DNA from: Variovorax sp.
GTDB lineage: Bacteria > Pseudomonadota > Gammaproteobacteria > Burkholderiales > Burkholderiaceae_C
Length of the DNA: 7,424 bases
Direction of reading: 5' to 3'
NCBI GenBank assembly: GCA_028292145.1
Contig: JAQGMX010000164.1
Coordinates: 1-7,424, forward strand
The notes under the pieces were generated by a model, which did no database searches, was not told the DNA's origin, and saw only the letters and a list, made by a program, of their open reading frames with translations. Shown here piece after piece: positions 1 through 6,525 of this stretch (positions within the stretch are counted from its first letter, which is position 1; each line of letters begins with the position of its first letter). A program made the position numbers and the translations under genes.

Positions 1-122
1 TCGAGCGGTATCAGCTTCTGCGCGCGCAGCATCCCACGCGCGGCGCGGGCGGTATCGGCCTCCAGCACGCCCTTGCGCGGCTGGCCCTGTTCGTCGATCG
101 CTTCGAAGGAATAGGCGGGCAT
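1..122 (-). CDS. gspF: GspF, T2SS inner-membrane platform protein (partial, N-terminal 40 residues)
   Basis: Polytopic inner-membrane protein of the type II secretion assembly platform, thought to couple the GspE ATPase to pseudopilus growth. Only the N-terminus is in the window; the gene continues past position 1. The ATG is at 122-120, and I translated the fragment by hand: it begins MPAYSFEAIDEQGQPRKGVL and continues EADTARAARGMLRAQKLIPL. This is the characteristic start of GspF/PilC-family proteins, with the Ala-Tyr-x-Phe-x-Ala strand, the Gly-x-x-Arg-Lys-Gly turn, then a helix ending in a Leu-Ile-Pro-Leu motif. The start lies 10 nt after the gspE stop, so it is co-transcribed with gspE. 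I see no good Shine-Dalgarno sequence before it, so translation may depend on coupling to gspE. The membrane segments and the repeated cytoplasmic domains of the family lie outside the window and cannot be checked. Confidence 0.92.
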   Translation of the reverse strand, partial: MPAYSFEAIDEQGQPRKGVLEADTARAARGMLRAQKLIPL

Positions 123-132
123 CGCGTGCCGT

Positions 133-1554
133 TCAGTCGCGCGTCACGCGCAGCAATTCGGCGCGCGACGTGACGCCTGCTGCCACCAGACGCTCGCCAT
201 CAGCGCGCATCGAGCGCAGTCCGCCGCGTTCGCCGGCGGTGAAGATCTGGCTTTCCGGCGCGCGGCTGTGGATCAGCGACTGCACCGCATCGTCCGCAAC
301 CAGCAATTCGAAGATGCCGGTACGACCCTGGTAGCCGGTCTGGCCGCAGGCGTCGCAGCCCACCGGAACCGCTTCGCCTTCGACGGCCGAATGCACCGCG
401 CAGACCGGGCAGAGCTTGCGCACCAGCCGTTGCGCCAGCACGCCCAGCAGCGAGGAGCTCAGCAGGAACGGCTCGACACCCATGTCGGTGAGCCGCGTGA
501 CGGCGCTGACCGAGTCGTTGGTGTGCAGCGTGGCCAGCACCAGATGGCCGGTGAGAGAGGCCTGGATCGCGATCTGCGCGGTCTCGAAATCGCGGATTTC
601 GCCGATCATGATCACGTCCGGGTCCTGCCGCAGGATCGCGCGCAGCGCCTTGGCGAAGGTCAGGTCGATCTTCGCGTTGACCTGCGTCTGGCCGACGCCC
701 GGCAGTTCGTACTCGATCGGGTCCTCGACCGTCATGATGTTGCTGCGCCCGGCGTCCAGTCGGCTCAGTGCCGCATAGAGCGTGGTCGTCTTGCCGGAGC
801 CGGTCGGGCCGGTCACCAGGATGATGCCGTGCGGCTGGCCGATCAGCGTCTCGAAACGGTCCAGCGTGTCGCCCTGCATGCCGACGGCTTCGAGCGTGAG
901 CTTGCTTTCGTTCTTGTCGAGCAGGCGCAGCACGGCGCGTTCGCCGTGGGCGCTCGGCAGCGTGGAAACGCGCACGTCGACCGCGCGCGTGCCGATGCGC
1001 AGCGAGATGCGGCCGTCCTGCGGCAGGCGTTTTTCGGCGATGTCGAGGTCGGCCATGATCTTCAGCCGCGAAATCAGCGCCGCGTGCAACGCGCGGTTGG
1101 GCTGGACGACTTCGCGCAGCGTGCCGTCGATGCGGAAGCGCACCGACGACGTGCGCTCGTACGGCTCGATGTGAATGTCGCTGGCGCCGTCGCGCGCAGC
1201 CTGCGTCAACAGCGCGTTGAGCATCCGGATGATCGGCGCGTCGCCGGCCGATTCCAGCAAGTCCTCGACGGCCGGCAGCTCCTGCATCATCCGCGACAGG
1301 TCGGCTTCGCCCTGAACTTCGCTGACCACGGCCGCGGCGTTCGATTCGCCGTGCGCGTAGGCCGCGCTGATGCGCTGGGCCAGCAGGGGGCCGTCGAGCG
1401 CCTCGAACGCCTTGACGTCGAAGCGGCGGGCGACTTCGCTCAGCGCGCTGCGCGGCGGCGTGCGCGGCATCCAGAGCGTGCAGCTGCCGTCGTCGGCCTG
1501 TTCCAGCAGCAGTTGCTGTGTGCGCGCGAACGCGTAGGGCAGGGGATAGCGCAC
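133..1554 (-). CDS. gspE: GspE, T2SS assembly ATPase
   Basis: Cytoplasmic hexameric ATPase that powers pseudopilus assembly; it is held at the inner membrane by GspL and GspF. The product is 473 residues, slightly short for the family (about 500). Motifs seen: Walker A GPTGSGKT at 249-256, Asp box TVEDPIEY at 275-282, Walker B VIMIGEIRD at 314-322, His box from TGHLVLATLHTND at 335-347. Conserved N2E-domain signatures SDIHIEP (125-131) and RLPQDGRI (176-183) precede the core. The N-terminus, starting RYPLPYAFARTQ, is the N1E region that docks on GspL. A zinc-binding C-module has Cys382, Cys385, Cys400 and Cys403, with only 14 residues between the pairs. The start is GTG at 1554-1552: a GAGG at 1566-1563 overlaps the gspD TGA stop and sits 8 nt upstream, which argues for translational coupling. 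All catalytic motifs are intact. PilB-like pilus ATPases share this fold, but the gsp context settles the assignment. Confidence 0.97.
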   Translation of the reverse strand: MRYPLPYAFARTQQLLLEQADDGSCTLWMPRTPPRSALSEVARRFDVKAFEALDGPLLAQRISAAYAHGESNAAAVVSEVQGEADLSRMMQELPAVEDLLESAGDAPIIRMLNALLTQAARDGASDIHIEPYERTSSVRFRIDGTLREVVQPNRALHAALISRLKIMADLDIAEKRLPQDGRISLRIGTRAVDVRVSTLPSAHGERAVLRLLDKNESKLTLEAVGMQGDTLDRFETLIGQPHGIILVTGPTGSGKTTTLYAALSRLDAGRSNIMTVEDPIEYELPGVGQTQVNAKIDLTFAKALRAILRQDPDVIMIGEIRDFETAQIAIQASLTGHLVLATLHTNDSVSAVTRLTDMGVEPFLLSSSLLGVLAQRLVRKLCPVCAVHSAVEGEAVPVGCDACGQTGYQGRTGIFELLVADDAVQSLIHSRAPESQIFTAGERGGLRSMRADGERLVAAGVTSRAELLRVTRD

Positions 1555-1562
1555 GGAAATGA

Positions 1563-1566
1563 CCTC
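1563..1566 (-). promoter_or_regulatory. Shine-Dalgarno of gspE overlapping the gspD stop codon
   Basis: Read on the minus strand, the gspD stop TGA (1567-1565) continues into TGAGG, giving a GAGG ribosome-binding core 8 nt before the GTG start of gspE at 1554. It decides the otherwise ambiguous non-ATG start and implies that ribosomes ending gspD deliver translation to gspE. Confidence 0.6.
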
Positions 1567-3865
1567 AGTTGATGAATTCGCGTCGGCTCATCGGATCGCC
1601 GGTCGGCGGCGGCGCACCCTTGATCGGGCTCGGCGGCGCCGGCGGCACGCTGTCGATCATCGGCGGCGGAATCAGCTGCGTGCCGACGACGCGGCGACTG
1701 CCGTCCGGCGCCGGCGGCACGGTCAGCAGCGACGGCAGCGTGGTCGTGATCGGCGGAATCACGGGCGCCTCGCCCACATTGCGCAACATCGGGTTGTCGG
1801 TGCTCGGCTGCGACGTCTGCTGCAGCAGGCGCAGCGAGTCGTAGCGATCGATCGCCACCGCTTCGCTACCCGCGGCGTCGCGCATCACCACCGGACGCAG
1901 GAAGACCATCAGGTTGGTCTTGCTTCGGGTGCGCACTTCGCTCTTGAACAGGTTGCCCAGGATCGGCACGTCGCCGAGCACAGGCACCTTTTCGTCGCTG
2001 CGCGAGTACTGGTCCTGCAGCAGGCCGCCGATGACGATGATGCTGCCGTCGTTCACCAGCACGTTCGATTCGATCGAACGCTTGCTGGTCGTCGGGCCGT
2101 TGGAATTGTTCACGGTCGACTGCACCACGCTCGACACCTCCTGGAAGATCTGCATCTTCACCGTGCCGTTCTCGCTGATCTGCGGCTTGACCCGCAGCGT
2201 CAGGCCGACGTCCTTGCGCTCGATGGTCTGGAACGGGCTCACCGCGGTGCTGCTGCTGCCGGTGTTGGTGTACTGGCCGGTCACGAAGGGCACGTTCTGG
2301 CCGATCACGATCTTGGCTTCCTCGTTGTCGAGCGTCAGCAGGTTGGGCGTCGAAAGCACGTTGCCTTCGCCGTTGCTCTGCAGCAACCGCGCCACCAGCC
2401 CGAGCGCGCTCACGCCGCCGATGGTGGTGCCCAACCCGATGTTGAAGCCGCTCGAAGGCTGCGCCGCGACGCCCGTGGACGACGTTCCCGCCGCCAGATT
2501 GAAGATGTTCGTCCCGGCGAGGCTGGAGTTGTTGCCGACCGCGCCGGTGCCGCCGATGGCGGTCTGCCACTGCACGCCGAATTCGGCGGCCTTGTCGGCG
2601 TTGACTTCGATGATCAGGCTCTCGACCATCACCTGCGCACGCCGGCCGTCGAGCCGGTCGATCACGGCGCGGATCTGCCGGTATTGCGGCTCGGCGGCGG
2701 TGATGATGAGCGAGTTGGTGGTCGGGTCGGCCTGGATCTGGCCGCCGGTGGAGATGGCGTTGTTGTTGTTCAGCGGCGCGGTGGCGGCCGAACTGTTCTG
2801 GCCGCTCGCGTTGTTGTTCTGCTGCTGGTTCTGGTTGGCGCCCGTGCCGGTACCGGCGCCGCCTGCGAGCCCGCCGGTCGTCGAAATACCACGCGCTTCG
2901 TTCGAAATCGCGGCGCGCAGCGTGGTCGCCAGCTTGGTCGCGTCGGCGTTCTTCAGGTAAACGACGTAGATGTTGCCGGACGCGCCGTTCTCGCCCTCGA
3001 TCGGCGGCCGGTCGAGCTTGTCGACCAGCGTGCGGACCAGTTGCGCGCGCGCCGGATTGGCAGCGCGCAGGATCAGCGAGTTGCTGCGCGTGTCGGCCAG
3101 CAGCGCGGTGCGGAACGTCGAATCGACCGCGCCGGGCACGCCGCCGCCCGCGACGCCGCCGGCGCCGGTGCTGGAACCGCCGTCGAGCAGGCGCGTGATC
3201 AGCGGAACCATGTCGTTGGCGATCGAATGCTTGAGCGGAATCACCTCGATGTCCGACGCGTTCGGTACGTCGAGCGAGGCGACGATGCGGGCCAGCCGGC
3301 GCATGTTCTCGGCATAGTCGGTGATCACCAACGAGTTGTTGCCGGGGTTCACGTTGATGGTGTTGTTGGGCGCGATCAGCGGGCGCAGCACCGGCAACAG
3401 GTTGTTGGCCGACTCGTAATTCAGCTTGAAGACCTGCGTGACGATCTGGTTGCCGCTCAGGGCCGCCATGCCGCTGGTCGAGGTGGCGACGGTGCTGCTC
3501 TGCAGCTTGGCATCGGCCTCGGGCACGATCTTGTAGAGACCGTCGGCCTGCACGATGGCGAAGCCCTGCAGCCGCAGCGCGGCAGCGAACTGGTTGAAGG
3601 CGGCTGCCGGCGCGATGGCGCGGTCGGTCGTGAGGTTGATCGTGCCCTTGACGCGCGGATCGACGACCACGTCGCGACCGGTGATGACGGCCATCGTGCG
3701 CGCCACCGATTCGATCTCGGCATTGGCGAAATTGAGCGTGATCGGCTCGCCGCGACGCGGTGCGCCGTCTTGTGCGAGTGCGGCAGGCAGGCAGGTCGTC
3801 ATGAGCAGTTGCGCCGCGAGGGCGGCAATGCCGAGACGGACGCCGTGAGAAGACAGGTGCTTCAT
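1565..3865 (-). CDS. gspD: GspD, T2SS outer-membrane secretin
   Basis: Forms the multimeric outer-membrane channel through which folded substrates leave the periplasm. The product is 766 residues from ATG 3865, long for the family (usually about 650-710). A TTG two codons upstream (3871) is also in frame, but the ATG gives a typical signal peptide: MKHLSSHGVR, a hydrophobic stretch, then cleavage likely after Ala-Leu-Ala at 29-31. Domains by similarity: N0 about 43-112 (LNFANAEIESVARTM), N1 about 142-200, N2 about 206-288, N3 about 298-406, and the secretin barrel/gate about 408-660. The secretin signatures include STPNLLTLDNEEA (505-517), GQNVPFVTG (522-530) and VLGDVPILGNLFKS (629-642). Oddities: a Gly-rich loop at 229-248, an Asn/Gln/Gly-rich loop at about 331-373 inside N3, and a Pro-rich tail at about 690-766. 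A Cys in the signal peptide (MTTC) does not make a convincing lipobox. The gene lies 2 nt after the gspN stop. PilQ and T3SS secretins differ in their N-domains and context. Confidence 0.97.
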   Translation of the reverse strand: MKHLSSHGVRLGIAALAAQLLMTTCLPAALAQDGAPRRGEPITLNFANAEIESVARTMAVITGRDVVVDPRVKGTINLTTDRAIAPAAAFNQFAAALRLQGFAIVQADGLYKIVPEADAKLQSSTVATSTSGMAALSGNQIVTQVFKLNYESANNLLPVLRPLIAPNNTINVNPGNNSLVITDYAENMRRLARIVASLDVPNASDIEVIPLKHSIANDMVPLITRLLDGGSSTGAGGVAGGGVPGAVDSTFRTALLADTRSNSLILRAANPARAQLVRTLVDKLDRPPIEGENGASGNIYVVYLKNADATKLATTLRAAISNEARGISTTGGLAGGAGTGTGANQNQQQNNNASGQNSSAATAPLNNNNAISTGGQIQADPTTNSLIITAAEPQYRQIRAVIDRLDGRRAQVMVESLIIEVNADKAAEFGVQWQTAIGGTGAVGNNSSLAGTNIFNLAAGTSSTGVAAQPSSGFNIGLGTTIGGVSALGLVARLLQSNGEGNVLSTPNLLTLDNEEAKIVIGQNVPFVTGQYTNTGSSSTAVSPFQTIERKDVGLTLRVKPQISENGTVKMQIFQEVSSVVQSTVNNSNGPTTSKRSIESNVLVNDGSIIVIGGLLQDQYSRSDEKVPVLGDVPILGNLFKSEVRTRSKTNLMVFLRPVVMRDAAGSEAVAIDRYDSLRLLQQTSQPSTDNPMLRNVGEAPVIPPITTTLPSLLTVPPAPDGSRRVVGTQLIPPPMIDSVPPAPPSPIKGAPPPTGDPMSRREFIN

Positions 3866-3867
3866 GG

Positions 3868-4671
3868 TCAACCCAGTGTGATGAGCGAGCGCGCGCCGTC
3901 GCGTCGCCCAATGATGTTCAATAAATTCGAAAGCGCGTCTTCGCGTCCCGGCGCCGCGCTGGCTTCACCGTCGAAGCGCATGGCCCGGCCGTTCCAGCGG
4001 CCGTTGCCGTTGAGTTGCAGGCTGCCTTCGAGGGTGGTGAGGAGCAGGGTCGGCGCAGGGCCGCCTTCGATCGTGACTCTGTAGCTGCCCATAGGGCGCA
4101 GCGTGGAGAGGCTCGACGAGATTTCGGTCGCGTCGAGCGTGGCGCGGCCGGCCAATGCCAGTTGCGCGCGTTGTATGCGCATCGTGAAGGCCTGCGTCGA
4201 GAGTTCGAGCGTGCCTTCGGGTTTGAGGGTGTTCCAGGGTGCGCCGAAGCCGGTGAGCATGGCGGCCGGCCAGCGCGAGCGGCCGTCGCCCCAGTCGAGC
4301 TGGACGCCGTCGACCTGCGGACGGGCCTTGAGCAGCAGCGGTTGGGCGGCGCAGCAGGGCAGGTCGAGCGATGCGTTCACCGTGCCCCAGCCGGGACGCA
4401 GTGTCCAGGCCAGCGCGCCGGGCAAAGAAATCGATTCGGCGCCCGCCGCACCGCTGGAGAAAACGACGCCCGAGGTGCCGTTCCAGACCGTGCCGCGCGC
4501 GTTGACCAGCTGCAGTCGGCCGCCGGTCGCGCTTGCCAGCCCGGAAGCCAGCCACCGCGCAGGTGCGAAGACCGACAGCGCCAGCAATCCGCCCAAAATC
4601 CCGCCGAGCAACGCCCAGCGCCAGCCGTGGGAGGCCGGCCGGGGAGGGCGGAAGGCGTTGTGGGTGACCAT
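3868..4671 (-). CDS. gspN: GspN, T2SS accessory inner-membrane protein
   Basis: GspN-family protein of 267 residues. The family is a single-pass inner-membrane protein with a periplasmic domain; it is present in only part of the known T2SSs and its exact role is not settled. Visible: a short basic cytoplasmic N-terminus, one membrane segment at about 18-37 (WRWALLGGILGGLLALSVF), then a periplasmic domain of repeated beta-strand-like segments. The motif LQLVNARGTVWNGTSGV (53-69) and the closing LLNIIGRRDGARSLITLG (250-267) are what I recognise as GspN-like. A Cys-Cys pair lies at 106-107 (LPCCAAQ), possibly a vicinal disulfide in the periplasm. ATG 4671 is 4 nt after the gspM stop and the stop is 2 nt before the gspD ATG, so it is embedded in the operon. 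The ribosome-binding site is weak, suggesting coupling to gspM. Assignment rests on these motifs plus the position between gspM and gspD. Confidence 0.88.
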   Translation of the reverse strand: MVTHNAFRPPRPASHGWRWALLGGILGGLLALSVFAPARWLASGLASATGGRLQLVNARGTVWNGTSGVVFSSGAAGAESISLPGALAWTLRPGWGTVNASLDLPCCAAQPLLLKARPQVDGVQLDWGDGRSRWPAAMLTGFGAPWNTLKPEGTLELSTQAFTMRIQRAQLALAGRATLDATEISSSLSTLRPMGSYRVTIEGGPAPTLLLTTLEGSLQLNGNGRWNGRAMRFDGEASAAPGREDALSNLLNIIGRRDGARSLITLG

Positions 4672-4675
4672 CGGC

Positions 4676-5326
4676 TCAGCGAGGGGCCGGCAGGCTCATC
4701 ACCAGCGTGCCGTCCCAGCGCGCGCGCGTCGGGCCGGATGCGGCGGCGGCAGGCGCCGGCACGGTGCCGGGCATCGCGCCGGGTGTGCTGGCGGGCGTGA
4801 AGGCGATCGGCCTCGCCACGCTGACCTGCGACCGCGTCAGATGAACCTCGCGCGGCACCGCGCGCGCATTGCTGCGCGCTTGCGACAGCCACTGCACCAG
4901 CGCGTCCGGCGGCGTGCCGCCGAGCGTGACCAGCACGCCGTCGCCGGCGCTGCCGCCGGCCACCTGCATCTGCGCGTTCGCGCCGAGCCCTTGCTTGACG
5001 GTGCTCTCCAGCGAACGGAGCGCATCATCGCGGTTGACGCGCGGTTGCGCCTGCAGCGCGCGGGCCTGTGCCTGCAGCGTGACCATCTGCTGGAGCTGGA
5101 CGTCGAGTTGGGCATGCGCAGCCGGCGCGCTGGCGAGCGTGCGCAACGCCGGCGCCAGGCAGACCCACCAGAGCAGCGCCAGGATTACCAGCGCGCCGGC
5201 CGCCATGACCAGCTGCCGCTCGCGGGCGCCGAGGTCTTTCCACCAGGCGTTCCAGCGTGCGCGCAGGCTACCCGCCGTCGTCGGTTGCGCGTTCTGGCGC
5301 ATGTTGGTGCGTGTGGTCGTGCTCAT
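4676..5326 (-). CDS. gspM: GspM, T2SS inner-membrane platform protein
   Basis: Bitopic inner-membrane protein that pairs with GspL and stabilises the assembly platform. The product is 216 residues beginning MSTTTRTNMRQNAQ. It has a short cytoplasmic N-terminus with the family-typical WNAWWKDLGARERQLV (25-40), one membrane helix at about 39-61 (rich in Leu, Ala and Trp), an amphipathic/coiled-coil helix at about 66-95 rich in Gln and Ala, and a small periplasmic domain at about 96-175 that should be the ferredoxin-like fold. A Pro/Ala-rich linker (about 176-200) leads to a short final strand. The frame stays open far upstream through gspL, but the real start is ATG 5326: a perfect GGAGG at 5338-5334 stands 7 nt before it, and it forms an ATGA overlap with the gspL stop. 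Sequence conservation in GspM is low, so the call leans on topology, the WWxxLxxRE motif and gene order. Confidence 0.93.
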   Translation of the reverse strand: MSTTTRTNMRQNAQPTTAGSLRARWNAWWKDLGARERQLVMAAGALVILALLWWVCLAPALRTLASAPAAHAQLDVQLQQMVTLQAQARALQAQPRVNRDDALRSLESTVKQGLGANAQMQVAGGSAGDGVLVTLGGTPPDALVQWLSQARSNARAVPREVHLTRSQVSVARPIAFTPASTPGAMPGTVPAPAAAASGPTRARWDGTLVMSLPAPR

Positions 5327-6525
5327 CGCGGGGCCTCCGCCTGCACCAGCAACAGGTCGCCTTCGCTGCGCACACCGTAGCCGCGCGCCGCCATCGCGGT
5401 CGAGATGCCGCTCATGTCCGACATGGCGAGCCCGAGGCCGCGCAGACGCAACTGACCGCCGCTGTAATCGATCGCCGACGGCGTGCGGCCGGGCGGCAGG
5501 CTCACCGCCAGCGCGCCGAGCATGGGTTCGAGATCGCTCGGCGCGACCCCGCCGGTCGCCTGCTGCAGGATCGCGACCTCGCGCACCATCTGCAGTTGCG
5601 GCTCGTAGGGTTTCACGGTCGGGAAGGTCTGCACCAGGATCGCGCCGATGGACGCGCGCTTGGCTTCCAGCGCGCGCTGCTCTTTCCAGGCCCAGGCATT
5701 CACGCCGATCAGTTGCGCCAGCAGCAAAACCGCCACGCCCCAGCGGGCAGCGCGCCACTGCGGCGCGAGCCACAGCGATTGCAGCAGCGCCGTCGCCTTC
5801 TTGCCGGCGCGCGCACGGCCGGTCGACGCCAGGCCGAACTGCGCCAGATCCCAGTCGGAGCGCGTGGCCTGCAGCCAGCGCTCGGCCGGCAGCACGATCG
5901 GCATCTGCCGCTGCAGAAGATCTTCGGCGATCGCGGCGACAGCCGGCTCGGCCTGCGCCACGGTGTCGTCGGGCAGCAGCCCGAGCGCCGCCACGCCGCC
6001 CGTGTCGAGCGGCAGCGTCAGCACGCCGCCGGCATCGCAAACGGTGATCTGCGCATCGGCAGGCTCGCCGGTGGCGAACAGGGACATCGGTGCGTCGGGC
6101 GCAGCAGGAACGAATTCGGGGACGATGCGGCCGACGCGGCGACCGGCGGCTTCGAAAGCCTGGACGGCCGAGCGGAGCCAGATGCGGTTGCATGCCGCGA
6201 CCCAGCCCGGCCTGCCGACGGCGGCGTCGGGCGCCAGCGCGAAGTGCAGCATCTCGGGTTCGTCGAGCACGCGGTCTTCGAGCAGGCCGTTGAGGACCGA
6301 GCGCAAACGCACCGCGCCGCCCATGCTGCCTTGCGGCAACGTGACCTGGTGCCACGACAGCGCGGCGGCCGGCACGGCCAGTGTGATTTCCTCGCCGGCG
6401 GGAAGCAGCTGGAGGCGCGCGTTGCCGCTCGACCGCAGCGTGCCGTCGGCCGACCAGAGCGTCCAGCCGTACTCGCCGCTGGCGGAAGCCGGCGGGAGCG
6501 GAAGGGTTACGAGCAGCATCGACAT
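5323..6525 (-). CDS. gspL: GspL, T2SS inner-membrane platform protein that recruits GspE
   Basis: Links the cytoplasmic ATPase to the periplasmic parts of the machine: its cytoplasmic actin-like domain binds the N-terminus of GspE and its periplasmic ferredoxin-like domain pairs with GspM. The product is 400 residues, a usual length. Visible: cytoplasmic domain about 1-255 with the family pattern LxLP near the start, WSADGTLRSSG (25-35) and a VPAAALSWHQVTLPQGS segment (51-67); one membrane helix at about 262-280 (WGVAVLLLAQLIGVNAWAW); periplasmic part about 281-400 with a helix (KEQRALEAKR), a PPGRTPSAIDYSGGQLRLRG strand region and a closing GDLLLVQAEAPR. ATG 6525 is chosen because the frame is closed upstream by TAG at 6573-6571; a second ATG two codons in (6519) is possible. 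No clear Shine-Dalgarno precedes it. Its stop overlaps the gspM start (ATGA). It is preceded by a 176-nt gap, unlike the other genes here. Confidence 0.95.
   Translation of the reverse strand: MSMLLVTLPLPPASASGEYGWTLWSADGTLRSSGNARLQLLPAGEEITLAVPAAALSWHQVTLPQGSMGGAVRLRSVLNGLLEDRVLDEPEMLHFALAPDAAVGRPGWVAACNRIWLRSAVQAFEAAGRRVGRIVPEFVPAAPDAPMSLFATGEPADAQITVCDAGGVLTLPLDTGGVAALGLLPDDTVAQAEPAVAAIAEDLLQRQMPIVLPAERWLQATRSDWDLAQFGLASTGRARAGKKATALLQSLWLAPQWRAARWGVAVLLLAQLIGVNAWAWKEQRALEAKRASIGAILVQTFPTVKPYEPQLQMVREVAILQQATGGVAPSDLEPMLGALAVSLPPGRTPSAIDYSGGQLRLRGLGLAMSDMSGISTAMAARGYGVRSEGDLLLVQAEAPR
5334..5338 (-). promoter_or_regulatory. Strong Shine-Dalgarno of gspM inside the 3' end of gspL
   Basis: GGAGG on the minus strand, 7 nt upstream of the gspM ATG at 5326. 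It is the best ribosome-binding site visible in the window and fixes the gspM start within an open frame that extends about 1 kb further upstream. Confidence 0.7.

Noticed and set aside
268..1572. A 434-codon open frame on the plus strand opposite gspE
   Set aside because: Composition is typical of a GC-rich antisense shadow (many Arg, Gln, Asp, His), with no motif, while gspE carries every catalytic motif on the other strand.
3772..3865. GspD as a lipoprotein, from Cys in the signal peptide (MTTC)
   Set aside because: The residues before Cys do not match a lipobox, and a good signal peptidase I site (Ala-Leu-Ala before Gln) follows.
1559..4084. An 841-codon open frame on the plus strand opposite gspD
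   Set aside because: Its product is Arg/His/Asp/Ala-rich with no recognisable domain, as expected when the complement of GC-rich codons is read. gspD on the minus strand is unmistakable over the same span.
5327..6355. Upstream extension of the gspM frame to a 559-residue protein
   Set aside because: The added part is an Arg/Ala-rich shadow of gspL in another frame. The GGAGG before ATG 5326 and the ATGA overlap fix the gspM start, and 216 residues fits the family.
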